Source of the DNA: Ignavibacteriales bacterium | GTDB taxonomy: Bacteria > Bacteroidota > Ignavibacteria > Ignavibacteriales > Ignavibacteriaceae | Length of the DNA: 64,000 bases | Direction of reading: 5' to 3' | Assembly (NCBI GenBank): GCA_015709675.1 | Contig: CP054182.1 | Coordinates: 785,448-849,447 of the forward strand | Part shown: positions 41,913 to 52,400 of the stretch, in pieces | Numbering within the stretch: the stretch's first letter is position 1 | How the letters are laid out: every line of letters begins with the position of its first letter | The notes under the pieces: generated by a model | The model's database searches: none | Seen by the model: only the letters and a program-made list of their open reading frames with translations | Told to the model about the DNA's origin: nothing | Position numbers and translations under genes: made by a program

Positions 41913-42989
41913 TTAATTTACTCGCTTAAATGTACATGTTACGCTCACGGATTCTTCCGTGCTTGAGATGACCAGTCCGGCATTTATCAGTCCGCAGATA
42001 TTCTTAACGATGCCGAGCCCAAGTCCCATACCCTTACGTTCTTTGATATGTTTTTTAAATTTGACAAATTCATCAGTTGCGGCAATTTCTTCCATGCTCA
42101 TTGAACTGCCCAGGTTATGCACCGTGAGGATATAATCGGATCCGGAAACTGTGCCGGTGACCATGACCTTATCTCCTTTTTTGGAAAACTTCAGTGCGTT
42201 TTCCGTCAGTTCGGAAACCAGGCGGGTGAAGTGTTCGTATTTGATGGCAAGGTCGGTATCCTCGGCGTATATACCAAGATCTTCAGGGCGGTTAAGCAAT
42301 CTTGCAACCGATTCGGCTGTTGACTGCAGGGTCTTGTTTGCCGCAGGTGTAATCTCTTTTTTTAGCTGTGCAATCTGATCGGGATCACTTTTTATCATCA
42401 TCAGATCAATAAGGAAAAAATATTTATCAATCGTCATCTTCAGAGTATCCGCCGAGCGGTTGATAATTCTGACAAAATCATACGTCTGCTGAGTTTCCAT
42501 TTTCCCTTCCTCTTCCAGAATAATCTGAGAAGCCGCAAGGATGGCGCTCAGCGGAGTAAGAAACTCATGAGGGAGGGCATATTTAACGTTTGATTTCAGA
42601 CGGATATATTTATCCTCATACAACTGTCCCCGCTTCAGGCGGCTTTTAATTGCGTTAAGCAGCTCGGTCCGGGTGAAGGGCTTGGTAAGATAGTCATCAG
42701 CGCCGGACTCCATTCCCGTGCGGTAATCTTCGCGGGAGGTTTTTGCGGTGAGGAATATAAACGGACTGTGATGAGACCCTTCGCTGCGGATAGTGTTCAG
42801 GACGTCATAGCCGCTGAGCCCCGGCATTGAGATATCGCAAAGTATCAGATCGGGGTTTTGTGCCTTAATAAGCTGCAGTCCTTTGATGCCGTCAGGGGCT
42901 TCAATCACCGTGTAACCCTCCGCGGAAAGCAGTTCAACAACATTTTCTCTGATATTGCTGTCGTCTTCTATAACTAATATTTTTTCCAT
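41913..42989 (-). CDS. Receiver-histidine kinase hybrid (REC-HK)
   Basis: A 358-residue protein with an N-terminal receiver (Asp52 in LILCDISMPGLSG, lysine in LTKPFTR) followed by a kinase core: His141 in ALPHEFLTPLSAIL, an N box ELTENALKFS, and GMGLGLGIVKNICG. No sensor or membrane region exists, so the receiver is the input, probably taking phosphate from the large PAS-GAF kinase encoded 16 bases upstream. It may pass phosphate to the LytTR regulator 18 bases downstream. The receiver regions of this gene and the LytTR gene are much alike, suggesting local duplication. Confidence 0.93.
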   Translation of the reverse strand: MEKILVIEDDSNIRENVVELLSAEGYTVIEAPDGIKGLQLIKAQNPDLILCDISMPGLSGYDVLNTIRSEGSHHSPFIFLTAKTSREDYRTGMESGADDYLTKPFTRTELLNAIKSRLKRGQLYEDKYIRLKSNVKYALPHEFLTPLSAILAASQIILEEEGKMETQQTYDFVRIINRSADTLKMTIDKYFFLIDLMMIKSDPDQIAQLKKEITPAANKTLQSTAESVARLLNRPEDLGIYAEDTDLAIKYEHFTRLVSELTENALKFSKKGDKVMVTGTVSGSDYILTVHNLGSSMSMEEIAATDEFVKFKKHIKERKGMGLGLGIVKNICGLINAGLVISSTEESVSVTCTFKRVN

Positions 42990-43005
42990 GGCCTGTTTGT
43001 ATATA

Positions 43006-46000
43006 TTATTCAGTTACCGGAATGGTAATGGTAAACGTAGTGCCTTTTTGCAGTTCGCTCTGCACATTGATAATGCCGCCGTGAAACTGCACGGCATTTT
43101 TCATTATGGGAAGCCCGAGTCCCGTACCTTCGATACCGGCGGTATTATTGCCGCGGAAGAACCTGGTAAAGAGGCGCTGTATATCTTCGGGTGAAATGCC
43201 GATACCCTGATCCGACACTTCTATAATCAGGATATTATCTGATTCGGTAACGGAGAGCCGTATGTGTCCTCCGCTGGGAGAATACTTAAACGCGTTGCTT
43301 ATAAGATTGCGGAATATCTGCCCGCTTAGTTTCTCATCGAGACGGTAATACTCACGCGGGCAGTCGTATATAAACTCAAGAGTGAAGATATCACTTTTAT
43401 ACAGGGAGAACTCCTCAATGATATCACTGACAAAGGACTTGAGACGGATGGGCTGAGGATTAAACTGCAGCTTACCGCTTTCCACCTTGTCAATCAGGAG
43501 AATGTCATCAAGCAGCCCTTTCAGCTGAGTAACCACGCGCTGTATTTTCTTATAGTAATAGTTCCGCTTTTCATCATCCCACTTATGACCATAATGCTCC
43601 AGCAGTTCCGCAGATGAGAAGATGGAAGTAAGCGGCGTCCGGAACTCATGAGAAGTGGTTGAGATGAAGCGGGACTTCAGTTCATTCAGCTCTTTCTCTT
43701 TAATGAGTGCCTGCTGAGTTGCCATTTCAATATTCTTTGATTCAGTTATGTCGGTTGCAATACCTTCAACGCGGATGGGATTACCCTGCTGATCGTGCAC
43801 TACCCAGTTTCTGTCCCACAGCCAGCGGACAGCGCCGTTCTTATCAATGATGCGGTACTGGAATGAAGCCTTTTTGTGCTGGAAGGTCTTGCCTGAGAAT
43901 GTGTTAAAACCCTCACGATCATCCGGATGAACCACATGATTAATCCAGTAATCATTGTGGTCAATGATCAGTTTCGGATCCATGCCGATTACTTTTTCGT
44001 AAAAATCATTCGCGAAGGAAGACCGTTTGGTTTTGAAATCATAGAAATAGATAAGATCATTGATTGCAGTGAAGTAATTATCGAAGCGCTCCTGATTTTC
44101 AGCAAGCTGTTTAATCATCTCCTTAATCTTGCTCATATCAACGCAATAGGTAATCACTTCATCATCATCAAGCAATGAAGCCACCATGTTCACTTCGGTT
44201 TTGCTGCCGAACTTACCCTGGATGAGCATTTCGTCAGCTTTGGTGCCAAGGCGCAGCACATCAAGGAAGTGCCTGGTGTGAACCGCTTTGCTTTCATCGG
44301 GAATAAGATCGCTGATAAGCATGTGTGAAAGATCATCATAGGTAAAGCCGGTCAGAGAGCAGGCTGCTTTATTCGCGTGCAGAATGCTGCCGTTGCCTTT
44401 AATGATAAATACGGCAATAGGCGACTGATCTATATACTTTCTGTATTTACGTTCACTGTTTTCAAGAGCTATTTCAGCAAGACGCCGGCGGGTAATATCA
44501 AGCATGGTGCCGTGCAGAACCGGCATCTCTGATCCGTTCCGGGACTCCTTATTGATCTGCACTTCAACATATGTAATGGTGCCGTTGGGCAGCATAAGCC
44601 GGAGTGTTACCTCGTGCTGAGTGCCGGTTGTGCTTACTTCAGTGAGAATGGTCTGCAGCAGCTTTTTATCGCCGGGATGGATAATCTGCATGATAACATC
44701 AACAGAGGGCTCAACTTCATTGGCATCATAGCCAAGCAGTTCAAACATCTTGTTGGAAAAGAAGGTGCGGCCGGTATTCAGATCCACATTCCAGTATCCG
44801 AACTGGGCAATGCGCTGTGCTTCTTCAAGGTTTGCCTGGCTTTCGAGCAGTTTATTCTGCGCGCGGGCGCGCTCGGTATCATCGCGGATGATTGCAAGAA
44901 TTTTGTCGTCCGAGATGGCGTATATACGGGCCTCAAAAACAAACTCAAGTTCATCAATGTGCACCGAGTAGTAAAAGCTGACAACGTCTTTCTTTTCTTT
45001 TGCTTCCACAAACTTATCCATAAAGGCGTCAACCTGATCCTGCGGGAAGAAATCCCCGAGCGATTTTCCTATGATGGATGACTGATCCGCAACAAGAAGA
45101 CCGGGCTGATTAGCATAGAGCTCAAGATACACACCATCGGCGGAGAAAATAAAGATATTATCCGGCAGTGAGGTAAGCAGACTGCGCAGTTTGGCTTCGT
45201 TCTGTTTAATGATTTCGGTTTGCGCGCGCTCTTCAGTAATATCGGTATGCGTTCCGATCATGCGGAAAGGTATGCCATCTGCAGTTCTTTCAATAACGCG
45301 GCCCTGATCCAGCACCCACACGGGCTCACCGGTTTTAGAGATTAGCCGGTATTCACACCGGTAGTATTCAAGTTCACCGTCAAGATGCCTGCGAAGAGTA
45401 TCAAGCGGAATCCGGACATCATCAGGGTGGAGCAGTTTTACGAAATGATCAATCTCATTTTTAATCTCATGATCCTGATATCCGATCATTTTTTTCCATT
45501 CAGGAGAAAGATAAAGTTTGTTTGTGGGGATTTCGAGATCCCACAGACCGATGCCGGTTGCTTCAAGCGCGAATTTATAACGCAGCTCGGCGGTGCGTAC
45601 CTGCTTTTCGAGCTCCATTTTTTTGAGTTTGGAGCCGAGAGCATTAGCGGCGGTTTTAAGGAAGTGTATATCAATCTCCAGCCATTCACGCTCGTTAGTG
45701 CAGTCATCAAACCCGATAAAACCCCAGAGGGCATTATTCACAAAAATAGGGATAAGAATGATGGAGATGATTCCCTGCATTTCAAGAACTTCTTTAAGAA
45801 CAGGGTCTCCTTCAATATTTTTAACCAGTCCGTAAAAGGATTTGTTCTGCAGGAAGTGAGAGTGATATACTCCCATTTCTTCTATCGGGGATTCAACCAG
45901 CTCAGGGTTGTCTATCTGGGCCTCAATATTTGCCTTGGTCCATTCAAAACGCTGCGTGGCAACATTAGTGCCGGCTGATTCGCTGTAATATATATCAAAA

Positions 46001-46527
46001 ATATAGGTGCGGTCAACATTGGCGGCGGTGCCCAGCATTCTGAGAGCTTCGGTAATGGCCTGCTGGTAATCATCATTTACCAGAAGACTCTGCGTGCCGA
46101 GCGCTATATATTCAAGAAGGGTCTGCGTGCGGTGAAGATGTTCCTGCGTTGTTTTTTCATCGGTGATATCACGGCCAAATGAACGGATTTCAACAAAGTC
46201 ATCTTTCTCATCAAACACGGAGATATTATCCCACCGGATCCAGCGGTAGCCGCGGATAGTCATCTGGCGCATATCCACTTTCAGGCGGGCAGGCAGGGTA
46301 AAGAGTTTCTCGGCATGCTCTCTTGCCGCGGGAAGATCGTCAGGATGAATAAACTGATGAAAAGAACTTCTCATTAACTCGTCAGGAGATTTGCCGGTTA
46401 AATTGCAGAAGGCCGGGTTTACATAAAGGTATTCGCCTTTGCTGTTTACCCGCACGATCAAGTCCTCGTGGGACTCTACGAGCTGGCGAAAGCCGGTTAC
46501 ATCTGTGTTATCGTTTGCTATACCCAA
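43006..46527 (-). CDS. Large PAS/GAF sensor histidine kinase
   Basis: A 1173-residue cytosolic kinase. Domain order: PAS (~10-125), GAF-like (~140-310, LLEYIALGTQSLLVNDDYQQ), then about five PAS/PAC domains to ~935 (for example GIGLWDLEIPTNKLYLSPEW and ARIAQFG-type openings), HisKA (~950-1015, histidine in STTSHEFRTPLTSIFS) and HATPase (NLISNAFKYSPSGG, DQGIGISPEDI, GTGLGLPIMKNAV). There is no receiver of its own. It leads the three-gene operon with REC-HK and LytTR proteins. The GAF module and numerous PAS domains imply integration of several soluble signals; none can be named. Confidence 0.93.
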   Translation of the reverse strand: MGIANDNTDVTGFRQLVESHEDLIVRVNSKGEYLYVNPAFCNLTGKSPDELMRSSFHQFIHPDDLPAAREHAEKLFTLPARLKVDMRQMTIRGYRWIRWDNISVFDEKDDFVEIRSFGRDITDEKTTQEHLHRTQTLLEYIALGTQSLLVNDDYQQAITEALRMLGTAANVDRTYIFDIYYSESAGTNVATQRFEWTKANIEAQIDNPELVESPIEEMGVYHSHFLQNKSFYGLVKNIEGDPVLKEVLEMQGIISIILIPIFVNNALWGFIGFDDCTNEREWLEIDIHFLKTAANALGSKLKKMELEKQVRTAELRYKFALEATGIGLWDLEIPTNKLYLSPEWKKMIGYQDHEIKNEIDHFVKLLHPDDVRIPLDTLRRHLDGELEYYRCEYRLISKTGEPVWVLDQGRVIERTADGIPFRMIGTHTDITEERAQTEIIKQNEAKLRSLLTSLPDNIFIFSADGVYLELYANQPGLLVADQSSIIGKSLGDFFPQDQVDAFMDKFVEAKEKKDVVSFYYSVHIDELEFVFEARIYAISDDKILAIIRDDTERARAQNKLLESQANLEEAQRIAQFGYWNVDLNTGRTFFSNKMFELLGYDANEVEPSVDVIMQIIHPGDKKLLQTILTEVSTTGTQHEVTLRLMLPNGTITYVEVQINKESRNGSEMPVLHGTMLDITRRRLAEIALENSERKYRKYIDQSPIAVFIIKGNGSILHANKAACSLTGFTYDDLSHMLISDLIPDESKAVHTRHFLDVLRLGTKADEMLIQGKFGSKTEVNMVASLLDDDEVITYCVDMSKIKEMIKQLAENQERFDNYFTAINDLIYFYDFKTKRSSFANDFYEKVIGMDPKLIIDHNDYWINHVVHPDDREGFNTFSGKTFQHKKASFQYRIIDKNGAVRWLWDRNWVVHDQQGNPIRVEGIATDITESKNIEMATQQALIKEKELNELKSRFISTTSHEFRTPLTSIFSSAELLEHYGHKWDDEKRNYYYKKIQRVVTQLKGLLDDILLIDKVESGKLQFNPQPIRLKSFVSDIIEEFSLYKSDIFTLEFIYDCPREYYRLDEKLSGQIFRNLISNAFKYSPSGGHIRLSVTESDNILIIEVSDQGIGISPEDIQRLFTRFFRGNNTAGIEGTGLGLPIMKNAVQFHGGIINVQSELQKGTTFTITIPVTE

Positions 46528-46850
46528 TGGAAAAGTCCGTGATAATAAAAATCAGTCTAAATCAGGAATAAAAATAACAGAAACTCCGTCCAATTAAAAC
46601 AACCCCCGGCGGGTTAACGCTGAAAATTTGCGGTTTTTGCCAAAAAAACGGGGTGAAATTAAAAAAAATTGTAAAAAAAGAGGGGATTTCTGCTGTGATA
46701 AACTAACGGACTGACAGGGGAAACTTACCGGAAACCGGCACGCACTACCCTGCCGTAAAATGAATTACGGCAGGGTTACAGGCGTGGAACGAGCCTTCAT
46801 GTGACTCAGGGAATCTTTCGTTCCCCCGGGTCTCTCTGCCTGAGAGACTG
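46528..46850. other. Gene-free region with two hairpins after the propeller gene
   Basis: No gene. CCCTGCCGTAA (46748-46758) pairs with TTACGGCAGGG (46765-46775), an 11-bp stem with a 6-base loop, and GTCTCTC/GAGAGAC form a smaller stem near 46832-46850. Neither has a convincing T-run, but they are the likely 3' structure of the gene at 46851 on the minus strand. The 46560-46690 part is A-rich and would hold the promoter of the PAS/GAF kinase. Confidence 0.5.
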
Positions 46851-49325
46851 TTATTTCATCAGCGTCATCTTGCGGGACTGGCTGAAAGAACCGGCTGTGA
46901 TGGTATATATATAAACTCCGCTCGGCAGGCTGCTGCCGCTGAAGCCGACGGTATAGCTGCCTGCTTCTTTGGTTTCATTGAGAACAGAAGCAACCTGTTT
47001 GCCAAGAATATCATAGACGCTTATCGAAACATGCTCTTTCTGAGGTATGGCAAATCTGATGGTTGTTTCCGGGTTAAACGGATTAGGGTAGTTCTGCATT
47101 AGAGCAAACTCAGCAGGAATGCCAATGGTTACGTTTTCGGCAAGGTTATATACCGTGACGGTTCCATCGTAATCAAGCTGCTTTATCCGGTAGCTGTATG
47201 AGCCGGAAGAGAGGTTATAATCAGTGAAGGAATAGGAATTCATCTCCGCGCTTGAACCTCTTCCCTCTGTATATCCCGCGGGCACCCAGTCAGATGAACC
47301 TGCCAGAGCGCGTTCAATTTCAAAACCGCGGTTGTTGGTTTCGCTCGCGGTTACCCAGTTAAGGGTAACATCACTGCCGGAAACGGACGCGGTAAATGAG
47401 GTGAGTTCAACCGGAATCTGTGAAGGCATAACAAACTTCACCACATAACCGCCGGCACCGGCAACGATGCAGGTATCAGGATGGGGGAAAGCAGCGCCGA
47501 GAATCTGACCATTGAGCTGCACGCGCATTCCGAAATTATATGAAGCCCATGAGGTGCCGCCATTGCTGGTGTAAAAGATATTTCCTTCAGAACCGACAAT
47601 AACAAAATCATTCAGGCCTCTTAATGCCATGCTGTAAAGGCGTGTTGTGGCGAACGGGAAATTCGTGTTTTCCCAGGTAAGGCCGCCGTCGGTGGTTTTG
47701 TGCAAAAAGCCAACCGCGGTAACACCGGTCGCGCCGATGATATAGCCGTTATTTTCATCTGTGAATTTAATGTCGCTGATGCTGGCGGGAGTTGTTCCTA
47801 TTGTAGGGAGCAGAAACCATGAGGTGCCGCCGTCAGTTGTTTTATATACTCCGCCGTTGATGAATGATCCGGCAATATAGGTTGACGGATTCAGAATAGC
47901 CGCGGCGTTAATACCTCCGGTCAGTCCTGTGCCGTTAATGGATGCCCAGGTTACGCCGCCGTCGGTGGTTTTATACATACTGCCGCCGTTGCCGACTGTA
48001 ATTCCGAGATTCTCATTATAAAAATAGATGCGGGAAAGCGCCTGAATGGACGTGGTATATATAGAATCCCATGAAGCGCCGCCGTTAGTGGTTTTGTAAA
48101 TCTTTCCTCCGCTGCCGCAGGCATATCCCGTTGTTGAGTTAATCATGGATAAACCGCGGATATCATTGGATGAAGAGGAAAGACTCACACCGTTCCAGGT
48201 ATTTCCGTAATCGGAAGAATACATAAACTGGGCAATGCCTATGGGGTTTGTTGCGCCTTCTGCTGTGCCGCCGGCAATAATTCTGCCGTTGCCGTCAGCC
48301 CAGAGCGCCTGAATAAATCCGGCTTTTGCAATCTGTGTGGGAGTGGTCCAGGTTGATCCGTTGTCGGTTGATTTGTAGAACGCACCGTTATCACCCGAGA
48401 TATATACCGTATTGCCTGAGGAGGAAACCCCTCTCATAATAATATCGGGAATGTTTGCGGGTCTGAACTGCACCGCGCTAAAGGTTGCGCCGCCATCGGT
48501 GGAGCGGACAACAAAGGTGCGGTCACCAACCAGAAAGATATTTGAACCGCTGATGTGCATTCCGAATATTGATGACGCGGAGGCGGCAGCAGAAGGAAGT
48601 TCAGCCCAGGTATAGCCGCCGTCTGTAGATTTAAACGATTTGCCTGAAGCGCCGGCAGCATACGCTGTGAGAGAATCAGTGAACTCAAGCGCGTAGAGGG
48701 TGCCTGTACCCGCAGCCGCTCCGGTCCAGGTAGCACCGCCATCGGTGGTTATTCTGACATTAAAGCCGCCGTTAGCGCTGCCGGCAACAATTATCTTATT
48801 AGTGCTGAATGCATGAACAGCATAGTACGTAGTTGAAGGAAGATTAGAATTCATCACCCATGTCTGCCCGCCGTCCGTGGTTGATGACATTCTGAAAGTG
48901 GAGGTGCCAGCCAGAAATCCGTTATTGGCATCAATAAACTGAATATCTCTTCCTGTTCCGTTAATAGCGAGAGTGGGCATGCTTGTCCAGGTCTGTCCGC
49001 CGTCTGTGGATTTTGTTCCGCCTCCGGCACCAGCCGTATAGACCAGATTATTATCTACCCAATACATAGCATAGATATCATATCCGAAGTTATTTGCCGG
49101 GCCATAAGCCACGCCTGCCTGAAGATTGGCGGCAAAGGACTGCCCGCCATCAGTAGTTTTCAAAAAAGTACCGTTTTGGCCAGCCATATAAATGGTGTTT
49201 TCGCTGAATGCCTTCATCCAGCCGATTCCCTGGCCAAAGGGTTTGGGATTCAGCCAGGTATAACTGGGTGTTATCTGGGAAAACGAGATGGTGTTCAGAA
49301 GAAGTAAAAGGAACAATTTTTTCAT
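46851..49325 (-). CDS. T9SS-secreted YCF48-type beta-propeller protein
   Basis: An 824-residue exported protein. Signal peptide MKKLFLLLLLNTISFSQ. About a dozen repeats of the form F-x-S/K-TTDGG-x-TW (for example KTTDGGQSF, KSTDGGQTW, KTTNGGASW) build one or two YCF48/BNR-type propellers across ~20-640. A fibronectin-like stretch follows (VELTSFTASVSGSDVTLNW), then a sorting domain with NYPNPFNPETTIRF and SGVYIYTI. Such surface proteins are common T9SS cargo; binding or structural roles are likely. It is directly downstream of the HTCS gene on the same strand, with a triplicated site between that may control it. Confidence 0.88.
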   Translation of the reverse strand: MKKLFLLLLLNTISFSQITPSYTWLNPKPFGQGIGWMKAFSENTIYMAGQNGTFLKTTDGGQSFAANLQAGVAYGPANNFGYDIYAMYWVDNNLVYTAGAGGGTKSTDGGQTWTSMPTLAINGTGRDIQFIDANNGFLAGTSTFRMSSTTDGGQTWVMNSNLPSTTYYAVHAFSTNKIIVAGSANGGFNVRITTDGGATWTGAAAGTGTLYALEFTDSLTAYAAGASGKSFKSTDGGYTWAELPSAAASASSIFGMHISGSNIFLVGDRTFVVRSTDGGATFSAVQFRPANIPDIIMRGVSSSGNTVYISGDNGAFYKSTDNGSTWTTPTQIAKAGFIQALWADGNGRIIAGGTAEGATNPIGIAQFMYSSDYGNTWNGVSLSSSSNDIRGLSMINSTTGYACGSGGKIYKTTNGGASWDSIYTTSIQALSRIYFYNENLGITVGNGGSMYKTTDGGVTWASINGTGLTGGINAAAILNPSTYIAGSFINGGVYKTTDGGTSWFLLPTIGTTPASISDIKFTDENNGYIIGATGVTAVGFLHKTTDGGLTWENTNFPFATTRLYSMALRGLNDFVIVGSEGNIFYTSNGGTSWASYNFGMRVQLNGQILGAAFPHPDTCIVAGAGGYVVKFVMPSQIPVELTSFTASVSGSDVTLNWVTASETNNRGFEIERALAGSSDWVPAGYTEGRGSSAEMNSYSFTDYNLSSGSYSYRIKQLDYDGTVTVYNLAENVTIGIPAEFALMQNYPNPFNPETTIRFAIPQKEHVSISVYDILGKQVASVLNETKEAGSYTVGFSGSSLPSGVYIYTITAGSFSQSRKMTLMK

Positions 49326-49401
49326 GGTCCGGGCTCTCTCTTTGTGTACGAGAATAATTAATTACGTACCGAAAAATAAAGGGATCAATAGGGGAGAGTG
49401 T

Positions 49402-49439
49402 TTGCCGGATTGCGCAAAGCTTGTGCAGATTTGCGCAAA
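49402..49439. promoter_or_regulatory. Helically phased TTGYGCA repeats upstream of the propeller gene
   Basis: TTGCGCAAAGC (49410), TTGTGCAGAT (49421) and TTGCGCAAAA (49431) are three direct copies spaced 11 and 10 bases, one helical turn each, with an imperfect fourth (TTGCCGGAT) at 49402. The outer copies also form an inverted repeat TTGCGCAAA/TTTGCGCAA. It ends 5 bases before the HTCS stop and lies ~85 bases upstream of the propeller-gene start, where an AraC-type activator site would be expected. Confidence 0.6.
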
Positions 49440-49443
49440 ATTA

Positions 49444-52400
49444 TCAGTTTTGGGTGAATTCGCCCGGGGCTTTGCCAAAATAACGTGAAAAGGCTCTTGT
49501 AAAGGTTGACTGGTCACTGAAGCCAACCATAAGGGCAATTTCCTTAATGGGGTAATCCCCCTTTTGAAGCAAAAGAGCTGCCTTTTCCATCCGGGCAGAG
49601 CGGATAAGCTGACCTGCCGGCTGACCGATCAAGCCCTTAAGTTTTCTGTTCAGCTGCGATACGCTGACTGAACATTTTGAGGCAAGAATTTCAGCGGAGA
49701 AGTTTTCATCAGCCAAGGAAGAGGTGATTTCAGACTGCACCTTTTCAAGAAATCTCCGGTCAATATCTGAAGCGCTCACTTCGGAAGGATTAAATGAGGC
49801 GGTGCGGCTGAATTTCTCGATAATCTTTTTTCTGCCGGCAATCAGATTTCTGGTTCTGAGGAGGAGTTCTTTTGTGCTGAAGGGTTTAACCAGATAATCA
49901 TCCGCACCGGTTTCAAGTCCGGTCAGCCGGTCTTCCTCTTCAGACTTTGCGGTCAGAATAATAACCGGGATGTGGCTGGTAAGCGGATCCTCTTTAAGTT
50001 TTTTGCTCAGGGTGAAGCCGTCCATACCGGGCATGCGGACATCAGTGATAATCAGGTTCGGTATTGATTCCCTTGCGCTGTCAAACCCCTGCAGGCCGTC
50101 ATGAGCTTCAAGCACGGAAAAGGAGTCTTCAAGCTGCTCTCTGATAAACTGCCGGATATCGGAGTTATCATCCACAACCAGAACAAGATCGCGGTCGGCA
50201 TCGTGATGCTGATGCGGGGCATAAAAGAGGGACGGGGAGGTATATATATCAATTTCCCGGGTGAGGGAAGCTTCTTCGCCGGAGAGTTCCTCCTGAACGG
50301 ACTGTGAGGAAACCAGCGGAAGGGTTACGGAGAAAACACTTCCCCTGCCTTCAGTGCTTTCGACGGAGATGCTGCCGCCGTGCAGATCAACCAGTTCTTT
50401 CACCAGAGAAAGCCCGATGCCGGTCCCTTCCAGCTCGCTCCGGCCGGTCCGCTCCACCTGATAAAAACGGTCGAATATATACGGCAGCCGGTCAGCCGGA
50501 ATTCCGATGCCGGTATCTTCAACGGATATTTTAACCTGCTCCTGTTCATCAATGCTGAGGGAACGGATGCGGCTGATATGGAGCTGAACACTTCCTCCGG
50601 ATGAGGTGAACTTGACAGCGTTGCCGAGCAGATTCACCATCACTTTTTCCATTTTTTCAGGATCAAAGGGAATACGCAGCGACTCATCTTCGGAGGTGAA
50701 GCGGAGGGTGATTCCCTGATTGTCTGCGTACGATTCAAAATTATAAAACAGATGACGGCAGAAAGCGACAATATCTTTACTGACAAGTTTCAGCTTCTGC
50801 TCCTGCGATTCAAGCCGGGTAATCTCAAGAATCTGGTTTACCAGTTTGAGCAGTTTTTTCGCGTTGCGGAAGCTCATTTCAAGTTTTTGTTTAAGCCCCC
50901 GTTCGGAAGTTGATTCCATGACTGACTCAATCTGTCCGAGCGTTAAGGTAAGCGGAGTGCGGAACTCGTGTGATATATTAGCAAAGAAGCGTGATTTAAT
51001 TTCATCAAGATGGCGGAGTTTTTCTGCCTGTTCACTGATGATTTTGGTCCTGTCCGCTATGATTGCCTCAAGCCGCAGATTGCGTCTGATGAGATAATCA
51101 GTTGTCCAGCGGAGCAGCCCCGCGACGGCGAGCACAGCCAGGAGCAGGTAGAAAAGGTACATATACCACGACGAATACCAGGGATGCAGAATGGTAAAGG
51201 TAAAAGTGGATTCAGCGCCGGTAAGACCGGAGGCAGAAACCGCCCGTACTCTGAATATATAGCTCCCCGGAGGCAGGCTGGTATAATCACGGGAGGTTTC
51301 ATCGGTCCGGGGAGACCAGGATTCCTCCAGCCCTTCGAGTATATACTGATAACGGGTGAGTCCGGCATCGAACGTGAGTCCTGAATAGCTGAAGCGGATT
51401 GAATTTTCTTCATGCGAAAGAATGAAGCCGTCACCTTCTTGAAGTGAAGCACGCAGAAGGTCATCACCGGCAAAAAGAAGCGAATCTCCGCGCAGGGACA
51501 CTTTTCTGATAACCGCGGCGGGCGGGGTATGCAGAGTGTCTATTGGGCTGAACTCCGGTTTATAACTCACAATACCGTCAGCGCCGCACAGCCAGATTAC
51601 CCGGTTCTTTTCATCGGGATATATACGAAAAACAGCGTTGTTGTTTGAAAAATCAATAATGCCGCGGAGCGCTGAGGGTTCACTCCACTGATATGTGCCT
51701 CCGGTCTTCCGTGCCGTGCCGATACGGAGCTCTGATGAGGGAGTAACCGCTGCCGCCCAGAGAGTTCCGGACGATTCTTTTAGCTCGGTTATAACATCCG
51801 AGCCGCGGGTCCATGCACTGAAGTTATATATATCATCCGGAATAAGCTGCCCGGTTTTGTAATCATAGCGTAACATACGCGCTCCGGTACTGACCAGAAG
51901 GTCGTTCCCGATTCTGAAGACCCGCACCTCGCCGGAACGGGGGATTTCCTCCTCAGGGAAATGCCTGATTGACGGGGAAGAAAAGCCGCCGGGGGAGGTG
52001 AGGGAAATGCGGAAAAGCCCGTAGTAAGCAGTGCCAAGCCAGATATTACCGAGCGAATCCTCAGCAAGGTTGCGCACCGCTGTAGTGATGCCGGGTATTT
52101 TTCCGCGGTCAAACCATTTTCCGGCGCGGTTCTCAATAACCGCCACGCCGTCTTCAAGCCCTGCATATACGCGCTCAGGAAAGCGGACTGACTGATACAG
52201 AAAGTAAATCCGGCTCCAGGATACGGGAACCACTGCCACCCGGTTTCCATCAGCGCGGAGCAGATTATCGGATGTGGCAACAAGCAGTGAGTTCCCGGTC
52301 TCAAGCAGCGACCAGCATTCTGCATCCGCGACGGTTATGCGCCGGATATCATTCTGGCTAAGATAACGGTTTTTTAATTCCACGGAGAAAAGCCCGGCGG